Below, piece after piece: positions 1 to 11,584 of a stretch of 64,000 bases of DNA. The position numbers were made by a program, and so were the translations under genes. The stretch is from the NCBI GenBank assembly GCA_000611775.1, contig KK106982.1:5226391-5290390 (forward strand), read 5' to 3'. Below the pieces are notes generated by a model. It did no database searches. It saw nothing but the letters and a program-made list of their open reading frames with translations, and was not told the DNA's origin. Positions within the stretch are counted from its first letter, which is position 1; each line of letters opens with the position of its first letter. The stretch comes from Umbilicaria muhlenbergii (Eukaryota; Ascomycota; Lecanoromycetes; Umbilicariales; Umbilicariaceae).

Positions 1-428
1 ACAGAATGATAAAATTGACTGTTTAACATCTGAAGAAGATCAGGCATTTATTTTTGAGTGACATCTTCAACAGCAGTTTCTGCTCTGTATGATGTCATGA
101 TGATACCTCACTGCCGGCTCATGTGCAGCAGGCTCATCATCATGAGTGTGTGATTTGAGAGAACCTCAGTCACATGTTGTCAGATACTGCTCACTGTGAC
201 TCTTGTATAAAAGTTGAAGTTGATCACTGCTTTGTGTCAGACAGAGGAGTCTGCACATGTTGCATATCTTTTTACAACCCTCATGAGCAATGCACAGCAG
301 AGTCTTTGATCATCACTGCTCTTGACTCTGAGAGCTCTGATGTTGTTGTCCTGACACGTGTTTATGATGATCAGAGGGATGACAGCACATCATAAGTCTG
401 CTTTTCTTAATCTCTTTTTATTTTGTTT

Positions 429-496
429 AGTATGACAAAGTGTCATACTTTATGTTGTACTTTTGTCATACTTTATGTCATACTTTTGCATTGTTA
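429..496. repeat. Short tandem repeats built on GTCATACTTTATG
   Basis: The words GTCATACTTTATG and GTCATACTTTTG recur several times within about 68 bp as an imperfect array. A related word occurs near 5979. It is non-coding debris of the repeat compartment with no visible function. Confidence 0.6.
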
Positions 497-1110
497 ATTA
501 GTCATAACATTCAATGACTGATCATCAGATCCTCATGCTGTCATCTTTTATCAATCATTATCAGCATCCTTCATGCCCTCTGCAGCTGCTCCTCAACATG
601 AGTTTCTTGACTCTCTTGAGATCAAAATGTGTTAATTCAGTAATTTTAAGAAGCTCATTTAAACTCTTACTGTCTTGCTGAAGAGCACTGCTCATGCTCT
701 CTGCATCCTCAACACTCATTAATCTTGTCATCATCAAGAGTATATTGAACTCTGTGAGCAGCATCATGTTGAGGAGATGAGGTCAAAGGCTTCATCAGAC
801 AATGAAGAAGAATTTAAGACAGCAGAAGACAAGTAGATAAATGAAAGTAACTTGATGCAACACTGATGAGGAGTTGAGTGTAAGATGTTGATCTCAGATT
901 CATTTTGATCTTTAAACCTGAAATGAAATGCTTCTGTGCTTAAGTGTTCTCTGCAATGTGACATGTCTGTGATAATGTAGTTCATGCAGTAATCTTATTA
1001 AAGATCTTGTTATAACATCATAACATCATAGCCCCTGTTGTACTTGTCATAGAGCACAGGCTTCATCATAAGAGATCAGGTTAACAAAGCTGACAAAGTT
1101 TTTAATTCTT

Positions 1111-1200
1111 AAGACTCATGACTTTTGTGACAGCTTTCTTAAGACTCATGACTTTTGTGACAGCTTTCTTAAGGCTCATGACTTTTGCAACAGCTTCTCA
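1111..1200 (-). repeat. 30-bp tandem repeat, three copies
   Basis: Three adjacent 30-bp units begin at 1111, 1141 and 1171. The first two are identical by eye and the third has a few transitions. The period is a multiple of three. The array lies immediately past the chromodomain end of the retroelement, so it may be a repeated C-terminal tail segment. Confidence 0.75.
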
Positions 1201-1214
1201 ATCAATCTTGAAGA

Positions 1215-4200
1215 ATCACATCATACAACTCACCTGAATTTCAGTTTATCAGAGTTGTCAGCATGAAATTTTCACATTTTTGCCTTTGCATTGCAGATGA
1301 AGTGTGTTGACTCTCATATGTCATTTCACACTTGATCTGTCAGCTTTCATTTGATGAGGTATTGAAGTCTGCTGTCATGAACATGATTATTCACAATTGC
1401 CTTGACTTCTCACTCATCATCTCAGTTGAGTAGTAGGTCTTTTCCTATCAATGCAGAGGACACATGACATGTGCCTTGAAATGACTTCAATAAGGTGATG
1501 TTGAATACATTATAAATGTTTTGATCCTCTGAGAGGTCAAGTTCATATGATGACTGACTTATCACACATCATATCATGAATGAGCTGAGTTTTTTTCAAT
1601 GCAGTTTCTTCATCTGTTTGTTCACTGACACATTCTTTTCATTGATCAGTATTAAATCACCTTCTTTGAATGTTATCTCTGTTCAGCGCTGATTATAATA
1701 ATTTACATACATTTCATTAACCTGTCATAACTGCTTCTGAGTTGTTGCAATTTGATCTTGAAGCTGCTGTGCATCTGCATAAGGTCTTATTTGTTCATGT
1801 GAGTGCTGTATAAGCAGCTTACTTAGACTCATCTGAGGGTCTCACTTTAAGTTAAGCTGAAAGGGGCTCTTTCCTGTAGCAGCATGTATGAAGTTGTTGT
1901 ATGAGAACTTCATGCAGGATAGAAGCTTGACTCAGTTCTCTTGCTGCTCATCAACAAATATGTATAAATACACCTTCAGGGACTGGTTCTGCCTCTCTGT
2001 TTGATCATCAGTTTGCAGGTGAAAAGCTGTTGACATGTTATGACAGCACTGCATGTGAAAGCAGAAGCTGATTCATTGCTCTGACATAAAAAGCTTATCT
2101 CTGTCTGTGATTAGAACTTTTGACACATCATGATGCTTAATAATGTCCTGAATAAACACTTCAATGAAGTCAGCAACTGACATTGTCTTCTGTACAGGAA
2201 TATAATGAGCCATTTTAATCAACTTATCAATTATGATGAGGATTAAATCTCATGTCATACTTTCATATGTGCTGCTTGATGACAGATTCATAATGAAGTT
2301 CATTATCACTGTATGTCATGACACTTCTGAGACTGATAATGAGTTTAATAACTTGTATGATTTGTGATGAGCTGGCTTCACCTTTTGACATTCAACACAG
2401 TTATGACAGTAACATCATATGTCTCTGACAGTGTCAGGTCAGTCATAAGATCATCACATTAATTTTGCAGTTCTTAACTTCCTGAAATGACCTGCAAAGA
2501 CATCATCATGAAATCAACTGATCATTACATTGTGAAGGGCAAAGTTCTGCAGAATGTAGATCTTACTGTCATAATATATGACATCCTCAATTTCCTGTCA
2601 ACATTTTTGTACATCTGACAGTATAAATGTCATATTTGACTGCATCTCTGATGTCATGATCATCTCTGAGTTCATGTCTATATTCATGTTTGTCATCTCA
2701 GACTCAGTCAAGTTGTTTTTATCCTCAAAAGGGGTAGCTAATCTCTGTCATACTCATCATATTAAACCGTCTTTCAACTGCTCAGTATGAATCACATGTT
2801 TAAGTTGTTTAATAAACATTCTTGTATAAGCTGTTATCTCCTCACCTATTGATGAGTGAGTAGACATGAGTTGAAGCACTTCAACAATGTCAGCAGAAGT
2901 GTTATCCTCAATTTAAAGATTAATAAGAACATGACTTGCATCACTGTTCATAACTGTAGTGTTTGCTGAACTATCCTTGATTGAGTGCTGCTGAGGCTCT
3001 GCATACTTAAGCTTTCTTATTCAGTCACGGCTTGCTTCTTAAGCATGTAGGTCATGAACTGCTGATGTTTCAGTCACATCATCAGCTTCAGTATTCATCA
3101 TATTAATATATTCATCACGGCTTGCTTCTTAAGCATGTAGATCATGAACTGCTGATGTTTCAGTCATGCTGTCAACTTCAGTATTCATCATATTAATATA
3201 TTCATCACAGCTTGCTTCTTCTTGAGCAGATAAGTTTCACACTGCTGATGTTTTAATGAGATCATCATCTTCAGTGTTCATCATACTGATAATATTCATT
3301 GTGACAGATATGATGTTCTCTTGTTGTAGCTTCTGTTGTACTGAGCGTCTTGACTGCAGTGTCATTGCAGCAAGCATGTATAATTTCTTCTGCACTGACT
3401 TATAGTTCTTGCTTTCTAAATGAAAGGACTGTCACATTATTTCAGTGATGATTGAGGTACTGACAGCCTTCAGCAGTTCATAATCAGGTCATCTTGACAG
3501 ACTGTCAGCAGAGTTCTTCTTGCCCTCTTGATATGTGACCTTAAAGTCATACTCAGTGAGCTTTTCAGCTCACTTGAGCTGCCTTCATGTGAGGTTTGAG
3601 GTAGTCATGAATCAAACAAGGTTTGCATGATCAGTCAGTATGACAATTTGATGTTTAGCACCCTGACAGTAGTGCTGTCAATGATGCATGATTTTCATGA
3701 TGACAAGGAGCTCTTGCTCATCTGTATCATATCAGGTCTCAGTATTTAGCAGCTTCTTACTGTAGTAAGTAACTGATAATCAGTGCAATTGACTGTTGAC
3801 TTCAAAGTGTTGCATCAAGATTTCATCAATTGTGAATTCAGAGGCGTTCATTTCAACCCTCATGAGTTTGTTTTCATTGAAATAATGTAGTAATGAAGCA
3901 CTCATGAAGATCTCCTTCAGAGCATTAAATGCTTTCAATGTGACTTTTGAGAGTGAAAAAAAAGCAGGTATGATGTTTTCTTGTTGTAGCTCTCCTCTGA
4001 CTTGCAGGTTGTGTGCTGAATACTCTGTATTAAATCTTTACAATGAGATCAGGTTGTTCTGCTTTCTTTTAATAACAATCTGTTGAGATTGAAGAGGAGA
4101 GGATGATGTATCCTCAGTTTTCTTTTTATTCTTTCCTGTTTTCAGGAGATTTAACAGTGATGCTGCAATTCATGAATAATCTCTTATAAACCTTCAGAAG

Positions 4201-6640
4201 AAGTTGATGAAGCTTAAAAAGACCTGCAATTCATGAACATTCTCTGAGGGTAGTTATTCTTCAACAGCGTGAATCCTTTCTGAACTCATATGTATGCCTT
4301 CAGTATTGATTTTAAACCTTAGGAAGTTCACTTCTGTTGCATTAAAGAAGCATTTGCTGATCTTAAGATGAAGATCATGATGTTGTAATATAATTAATAC
4401 TTGTCATACATGCTCCTCATGTTCAGATTCATCTTTGCTGAAGATCAGGATATCATCTAGATAAATCATGCAGATTATATCAAGGAACTCATCAAGAGTC
4501 TTATCAATGAATGCTTGAAATGTAGCAGGAGCATTCATGAGACTGAAAAACATGACAAGATATTTGAACAGGCTGAATCATGTTCAGAATGCTATTTTTC
4601 ACTCATCTTCACCCTTGATTCATATTCAATTATATGCATTCTTGCAGTTCAACTTAATGAACTTCTTAACTTCTTGAAGATGATTCAACATGTCTGATAT
4701 AAGTAATAATGAGTAGTGATTTTTAATGATAATATCATTCAAGTGCTTATAATCAATGACTAGTCATAGGCTGCTGTCTAATTTCAGTACAAACATAACA
4801 GGTGAAGCTGCAGGTGATATTAATTTACAGATTATGCTTGCCTTCATAACATCATCTAAATATACCTTCAGTACATCAAGCTCAGTCAAAGACATTGAGT
4901 ATAACTTTCTGAATGAAGGTTGCTGCTCTGATTTTAAGTCAATGACATGATCATGTGAACTTCTCTCAGGTAAAGACTGCTTCTCAGCTGCTTAAAATAT
5001 GTCTGTGAAGTCATGATATTCAGGAGGTAAACTGTCATAGACATTGTTGTACTTTTTATCATATCACAATGAGTTCATCTGTAGGGTATATTTTTTCATA
5101 TCAGTCATTAAGTTCAACAGTCCTATGAAGTGTTTCATAATGAAAAGGTTATTTATATGTAGAATGTTCTTCAGCACCTTCTTCTCACTGACAGTGAATA
5201 CTCAGTGTGCTGTGATATGCCTCACCTTTTTCCATAGGAATTTCCCCGTGTCGTATTCATGATTCAGGTTTGCATTGACTAGAAATGATAACCTGAGGAT
5301 GAAAGGAGCTGATGTGTTGTCTCATGTGACAAGAAAGCAGCTGTTATAGTGATAAAATTAACTATTGATGTAATATGCTGTAATAGTCAATATGATGAAT
5401 TCTGACAAGTCAATCATATTGCCTCATGTGTTGACTTGAGCTCCATAGGGTTCAGTTTGTAAAGACAGTTCATTGACAACATATCATGTGATAATATTGC
5501 CTTGACTGTCATTGTTAATAATATATGAGTATTTTTTCTTCAGATCATCTCTTGTTGTATGAAAGTTCACCTTTAACTGCCCTGATATCAGATGTGAGAT
5601 ATCATCAATGATAAATAAAAAGATGAGCTGAAGGTTGATCATGAATCATTTATTTGCATCAACTGCAGTAATGACTGCTGTTGATCATTCTGTTGTACAT
5701 TCATTTGTTCAATGATTAATGACTTCACACTTGATACAGAGGCCTGCTGCTTTTTGTGCATTTATTTCATTCTTGAGAATAAAGTCTTCTTGTCAGCATG
5801 AGGGTCCTGTGAACATTTGCATTATTGTCATGATCACTTTCTCTGCAACTGATATGTGATTTAAATTTCAGCTTTGATCACAGCTACTTTCTTGATAAAA
5901 ACCTCATGAATTGTTTTCTTTTTCATGATTAAATTGTTGAGGGTGAGAGGTTTATTATTCAGTGAAAGATTCTTTTCTGTCATAGTATGACGTCTGTGTT
6001 ATACTTTTGTCATTATTGTCAGTTTTGCTTTGATGATCCTTTTTGGTGTCTGAGCAGCTTCAGAACAGTTCATGATTGATGATGATATTAAGATGTGCTG
6101 AAATTTTCTGCACTGACTGTCTTGCAACCTGCGTTGAATCTCAACGTCATAGTTCAGTCAGGACGTGATGAGGAAGCCTTGATTATCAGCAGTTTTAAAT
6201 GAGTGTCTCATTAATTTCCTTGTGTGAAGTTGAAAGGAAGCAGTAGAGTTCTGATAATTTATCATATCAAAAGGTGATTATATCATGACTGTGAGGTTCA
6301 ACTGCATTAAAGATGATGATATTTCATTCATCTGTGTTTTCATCAAGGGATAAGTTCTTCTCTAGAACTTTTAAAAAGTTGTTGTAAATGACTCAAGTGT
6401 GATCATGCTGCTCCTTTTACTTTCATCAGTCACTCATGACTGTTTTCTCAAGGTAGGTGCCTGCTCAGATGATGAAATCTCATTCAATAAAGAATTGCTC
6501 TGACATCAGCTCTCAGTTCTGATTGATTTCATTCAGGTATTTTTGAAGTCTTCATCTCATGACTTTAACACCTCCTGCATAGAGGTGAGGCTCTCATGGC
6601 TTTACAAGGCATCAAAAAGGGGGAGGTGTGATGTCTGTTG
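1215..6640 (-). mobile_element. Decayed Ty3/gypsy chromovirus (gag-pol with chromodomain)
   Basis: A fossil LTR retrotransposon read on the minus strand. In element order: gag-like sequence from about 6600; a CX2CX4HX4C zinc knuckle near 5690-5745; reverse transcriptase with an intact YLDDIL core near 4447-4470; an RNase H region near 3480-3800; an integrase zinc-binding segment with its CX2C pair near 2390-2460; the integrase core to about 1850; and a chromodomain-like segment near 1290-1440. This order (RT-RH-IN-chromodomain) defines chromoviruses of Metaviridae. The element is broken by very many lesions and is non-functional. A purine-rich run lies near 6615, but no terminal repeats could be paired. 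The heavy sequence decay suggests an old insertion. Confidence 0.85.
3021..3290. repeat. 90-bp tandem repeat, three copies, inside the chromovirus
   Basis: Three units start at 3021, 3111 and 3201, each opening with a CACGGCTTGCTTC-like word. Copies one and two are nearly identical and copy three is more diverged. The array lies between the RNase H and integrase segments. The 90-bp period keeps the reading phase, so it looks like a linker expansion that predates most of the decay. Confidence 0.8.
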
Positions 6641-6860
6641 TAACTTGATGTTGTAGTTCATGTGATGAACCTGTGTTGTTTCTTGAGTTTACTGTAATCA
6701 TAGTTGAAGGACCTTCTTACAGATGTTGATTAAACTCTCAGAGCTTCCTTTTATTATTCTTAAACTTAATTTCTTGTCATACATGTTGTAGTTGTAGTCA
6801 CTGACGCTTGATGATCTCCTGATTATGAGCAGTGACTGCCTCAAGATCTTCAATGATGTC

Positions 6861-8249
6861 ACATCAGCAATTTAGCAAGTTAACTCTGAGTTAGTTTTTA
6901 GCACTTTGAGCGCTCTGAGCTTCTGATCTCATGTCTCAGCTAACAGCCGCTCTTAGCACCCTTTGAGTGCTTTGAGCTCAACCTTAAATCTTGAGCGGAA
7001 CATCAAAATTTTGTGATAAAAAAACAGTTATTAAAACAATTGTTTAAACAAGTACACACACAGTGTTATAATAACAGTAAAACTTATAATAAGTAAACTT
7101 TTGCTAAAATTCACTTTTCTGCAATAAAAAATCATGATTTGTTGAGTCTGAAAGCACTCTATAAGTGTTGAGTTCTGAATATTTAAAGAACTTCAAGATT
7201 TTCACCACTTAAAAATTTACACACTTTAATAACTTTTGCACCTCAACAGATACGAAGAAACTTTCAATGCACAAGTTATAAAGAACAGTATTCTCTATTA
7301 ATGTAAAACTAAAAGTTTCTTCATAACTGCTGTTGTTCTTAAGTTATATTTAATTCAAGTTTTCAACAGCGAAAAATCTTTCAAAAAAAGTCACATACTT
7401 TGAATAACTATTGCGCTTTTATACTTATAATATAACTTTCAGTTTATAAGGTGTAGAGAATAAGCTGTTTAAGAGTTTTCTTATACAAACTTTCTTTTTA
7501 TGTGTTGTTGTTGTTGAGTTATTCAAAAAGGCATTAAAAGTCTGTTTATTAATGTTGTGATTTTCACCACTGAAAGTTTGAAATCAATGTAACTTTTAAC
7601 AACAACAGTTATAAAAAAACTTTAAATTATAAAACTGTTGAATAGCTTCTTCTCTACAACTTATAAACTAAAAGTTATATCATAAGTATAAAAGCGCAAT
7701 AGTTATTCAAAGTATATGACTTTTTTTGAAAGATTTTTCGCTATTGAAAACTTGAATTAAATATAACTTAACAACAACAGCAGTTATGAAGAAACCTTTA
7801 ATTTAACATTAATAAAAAATACTGTTCTTTATAACTTATGCATTAAAAGTTTCTTCATATCTGTTGAGGTGCAAAAGTAATTAAAGTGTGTAAATTTTTA
7901 AGTGGCAAAAATCTTGAAGTTCTTTAAATATTCAGAACTCAACACTTATACAGTGCTTTCAGACTCAACAAATCATGATTTTTGATTGCAGAAAAGTGAA
8001 TTTTAGCAAAAGTTTACTTATTATAAGTTTTACTATTATTATAACACTGTGTGTGTACTTATTTAAACAATTATTTTAATAATTATTTTTTTATCACAAA
8101 ATTTTGATGTTCTGCTCAAGATTTAAGGTTGAGCTCAAAGCGCTCAAAGAGTGCTAAGAGCGGCTGTTAGCTGAAACATGAGATCAGAAGCTCAGAGCGC
8201 TCAAAGTGCTAAAAACTAACTCAGAGCTAACTTGCTAAATTGCTGATGT
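6861..8249. repeat. 1.39-kb near-perfect inverted repeat (foldback element)
   Basis: The sequence beginning at 6861 (ACATCAGCAATTTAGCAAG) returns as its reverse complement ending at 8249. Pairing can be followed inward to about 7465 opposite 7645, with a centre of symmetry at 7555, leaving a loop of about 180 bp that is itself partly complementary. Arms are therefore about 600 bp and look over 90% identical by eye. The outer 150 bp carry several GAGCGCT-type words resembling subterminal motifs of DNA transposons. There is no coding capacity. No convincing target-site duplication was found. Likely a non-autonomous foldback DNA transposon; a head-to-head assembly duplication is less likely because the arms differ by many scattered substitutions. 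Confidence 0.85.
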
Positions 8250-8369
8250 AAATCAATGAAAATACACTCTGTATTTCACACTTTTTTATTATGACTCACT
8301 GTGAATGATTCTTTATTTAAGTAAATCAAGTCATCACTGTCACCTGTAATAACTGAACAGGCTGAATCA

Positions 8370-8602
8370 NNNNNNNNNNNNNNNNNNNNNNNNNNNNNNN
8401 NNNNNNNNNNNNNNNNNNNNNNNNNNNNNNNNNNNNNNNNNNNNNNNNNNNNNNNNNNNNNNNNNNNNNNNNNNNNNNNNNNNNNNNNNNNNNNNNNNNN
8501 NNNNNNNNNNNNNNNNNNNNNNNNNNNNNNNNNNNNNNNNNNNNNNNNNNNNNNNNNNNNNNNNNNNNNNNNNNNNNNNNNNNNNNNNNNNNNNNNNNNN
8601 NN
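8370..8602. other. Assembly gap (run of N, 233 bp)
   Basis: A run of N lies about 120 bp beyond the palindrome. The nearby foldback and dispersed repeats probably caused the break. Apparent reading frames across it are meaningless. Confidence 0.98.
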
Positions 8603-8635
8603 CTACATGTTATGAACTGATGATTTATTGTGATA

Positions 8636-8710
8636 GTGAATAATGTTGAGATCATAATAAAGTGAGTGAAGATGATTGTGAATAATGTTGAGATCATAAA
8701 GTGAGTGAAG
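8636..8710. repeat. About 40-bp direct repeat, two copies
   Basis: The segment GTGAATAATGTTGAGATCAT followed by AAAGTGAGTGAAG occurs at 8636 and again at 8678, differing by a 3-bp insertion. It lies directly after the gap. Confidence 0.7.
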
Positions 8711-9009
8711 GTCATGATGTTATTTCAGTGTCACATGCTTTTATGTTAAGCCTAAAGTGTGCATTAATAAGATCATGTTAACATCATCCTCATCTTAAAT
8801 TCCTGTCACCCCTCACCTCAATCATTCACATTTTTATAAACTGTTTATTCCTTGACCTGCAAGCAGTCTTCTCATCAGTCATTAAATGCACATCTTTTAC
8901 TCATGATATTTCACGTCCTGGCCTTTGTGATGAGCCTCATGACTCTCATGATGCACATCTTAACCCTTATGATCAGTCTGCTCAGTCTGCTCTATTAAGA
9001 ATGAGTGTT

Positions 9010-9790
9010 ACCCTTGTTGAAGAAAGCTTCATTAGTGAGTCTTAACTTCTTTTATTAAAAAAGATGATATAATGATCTGTTGACTAATTATACATGACAG
9101 GCCTTGTAGAACTCTCATTATTATCAACTCAAGAGAGTGATTCTTAAGTTATCCCTGTTGCAGAAGTCTTCACTAATGAGTTTTAACATTTCTTATTTTA
9201 ACAAGATGTTATAATGATTTATTAGCTGATTATACATGATAAGTCTTGTAGAACTCCCCTCATCATCAGCTCATGTGAACAACTCATATGTCATACTTGT
9301 TGCAGAAGTCTTCATTAGTGAGTCTTGACATTTTCTATTATAACAAGATGTTATAATGATTTATTGACTGATTATACATGACAGGCCTTGCTGAACGCTC
9401 CTCATCATCAGTGCAAGTGAGTGAGTCCCTCATGATGACATCATCAATGAAAAAACACACTCATACAGTGCAATCTGATGATGAGAATGTGCAAATTGAG
9501 TAAATTTTAAACTCTTCAACACCCTCTGTTCCCTCATCATCAGCTCAAGTGAGTGATTCACATGTCACACCTGTTGCAGAAGCCTTCATTAGTGAGTTTT
9601 AATATTTTCTATTATAACAAGATGTTATAATGATTTATTGACTGATTATACATGACAGGCCTTGCTGAACGCTCCTCATCATCAGTGTAAGTGAGTGAGT
9701 CCTCTGTGATGACATCATCAATGAAAAAACACGCTCATACAGAGAAATCTGATGATGAGAATGCACAAACTGAGCAAATTTTAAACTCTT
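9010..9790. repeat. Four-copy direct repeat array with intron-like core
   Basis: Copies begin near 9015, 9160, 9300 and 9570. Each holds a GAAGNCTTCATTAGTGAG-like word, then a TATAATGATNTATTG-like word about 40-60 bp later, then CATGACAGGCCTTG or a close variant. The third and fourth copies belong to a longer unit of about 270 bp that includes GATGACATCATCAATGAAAA. The ending ACAG/GCC resembles a splice acceptor, so the unit may be a duplicated exon-intron segment of an old gene or element. Confidence 0.65.
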
Positions 9791-9856
9791 CAACACCCCC
9801 TGTTCTTACTACCCCTCATAAGCCGCGCACAAAGTGAATAAAGACTGAAGTGAATA

Positions 9857-11280
9857 GTGATATTAGCAGTTTTTAAACAAAGATCAGTAGGTATTCTAAT
9901 GATCTATTGTAACAAAATCATTAATCATGCATTCTTAGCACCCAAAACACTTAATAAGTATACAAAACCTTCAATTTATGTTGAAGGTGAAGAAGAAATG
10001 TTCATAACAGAAAAGGTTCAAACAAAAGTGATTATCAAGGCAGCAAACAGGATCATTGAAGTGTTTATGAAAGACTTTACAGATTTCAGCCTGAAAAAGA
10101 CTGCTGACTCATACTTCACAACATCTCAGAAGGTGATTGAGGCGTGTAAACTTCATCATGAGAGAATGCAGAATCCTGATGAGGCAGTGTTATTAAGAGC
10201 TGATGATCATGATCAAGCTGCTGTCTTTCAAGCTAGGAAAAAGCTAAGGTTTACTGATGCATGAAAAGCCGTCAACCCAGCAGATCAAAAGGTTATGAAA
10301 GAGAAGTATCAACTAAATGTTCTGATAAATCATTTCAATACTGATGAAAGTGATATGTGTTTTTCTTTCTACATTTTGATTCAGAAATCAACTCACAAAT
10401 GATAATTGAATTCTTTCAAGTGCAACATGAGCAACAGCTGCATCATGCAGCATATTAAGTGCAACAAGAAGAGAAACAGGAGCATGTAAAAACTCTTAAC
10501 ATAATAAAAACATTAAGAGAAGACTCTGAATCTGCATCTGAGCTGTTTATCTTTATGATAATATTATAATGATCTCTTGTAATGATCATGCATGCTTATG
10601 ACTATGCAGGATTCAAAAGATGATGAATATCAGAGAGTTGTCATCATCAGACTTGTCATCTCTGTGAAGTGTTATGAATGAATCACCTGAATTAATGATC
10701 TTCAAGACTTAATTAATACTGAAGATCTTAACTCAGCTGACATCATGAGAAAGTTTCATAAGCAGATTATGAACTCAGATCATATTAAAGATTCAGAAGA
10801 GTAATCAGTGCAGATCTTTTACATTTTAACATTTTATTATAATGATATTTATTCAAAACTGTTTAATTATCTGTACTCTGCTCTGAGACAACAGGTTCTG
10901 AAGGAGAATGTTATCATGATTGCTGACTCACAAGTTAAAACAGTTCATACAGAGTCATCTGAGGCATACTTTAATGAAGATGATTGAATGTTTAATTTCA
11001 TAATCAAAGAGTCATCTGAAATTCTTAAAGGAGATGATAATGAGGATGATGTTAATCTTCCCTCAATTATTATGAGTTCTGATGATTTCATTCAACATCT
11101 TGAAGCTGTTTTTGCCCCTGATGACAATAGTATCCTCATAGAGAGTGAGGTAGCTACAGGATATGAGGAGGAAAAGTTTAAGAATGAAAACATGAGTGAT
11201 GCAAATGCAGGTGATGCAAATGCAGATGATGCAAATGCAGATGATGCAGATGATGCAGATGATGAATAAATGAACAAATC
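9857..11280 (+). pseudogene. Unrecognised coding-like debris upstream of the hAT element
   Basis: An open stretch at 9857-10264 encodes about 135 residues with plausible soluble-protein composition (for example KKTADSYFTTSQKVIEA). A second stretch at 10988-11269 ends in a repetitive acidic Asp/Ala/Asn tail. GT-AG intron-like segments are visible at 9891-9938 and ending at 10609 and 10894. No family is recognised. The 9857 stretch ends at a TGA where tryptophan would fit, the same lesion type seen in the hAT transposase downstream. It could be an accessory gene of that element or a separate dead gene. Confidence 0.4.
11209..11268 (+). repeat. Short GATGCAAATGCA-type tandem repeats
   Basis: Units of 15 bp and then 9 bp (GATGCAAATGCAGGT, GATGATGCA) repeat to the end of the open frame at 11269, encoding an acidic Asp-Ala-Asn tail. 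Probably replication slippage within coding sequence. Confidence 0.7.
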
Positions 11281-11584
11281 AGAGTCTGAATCTCAATGAA
11301 GTAAACAAGCATTATCTGACGTGATCAGATATTTTCAAGGATGTTGACTGTTCAACAAATGTTAAGTGCATCAATCAGACTGTGTGATTCATCAGGTGAC
11401 ATTGATCATTATAATCACATGTTAAAATTCTTTTTTCAGAATAGTTTAGTCTTTAGTTCAATGCATGTATGTACTTTCTTAATTAAGTGATTAAAATTCA
11501 AGCTTCACTTAAATAAACTGTTTGATTTAAAGGGCTTTCTGTATTCTCATACCCTTTAACATTATTATTCATCTTAAGACAGCA

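Larger units (their letters stand above)
1..1214. other. Repeat-derived flank, no gene recognised
   Basis: This AT-rich stretch has almost no CpG and no open frame longer than 73 codons. It lies just beyond the 3' end of the minus-strand chromovirus and may contain that element's terminal repeat, but I found no copy of the sequence at 6640-6860 here, so no LTR can be assigned. A short repeat array sits at 429-496. I see no host gene. Confidence 0.5.

Noticed and set aside
1107-3300. CRISPR-like arrays
   Set aside because: The repeats are adjacent tandem units without unique spacers and lie within transposon coding sequence of a eukaryote.
6615-6640. Polypurine tract and start of a plus-strand 3' LTR
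   Set aside because: The run AAAAAGGGGGAGG followed by TGTGATG looks suggestive, but the pol genes beside it read on the opposite strand and no matching second repeat was found.
8326-8715. 129-codon minus-strand frame across the gap
   Set aside because: Its middle is entirely unknown bases; nothing supports translation.
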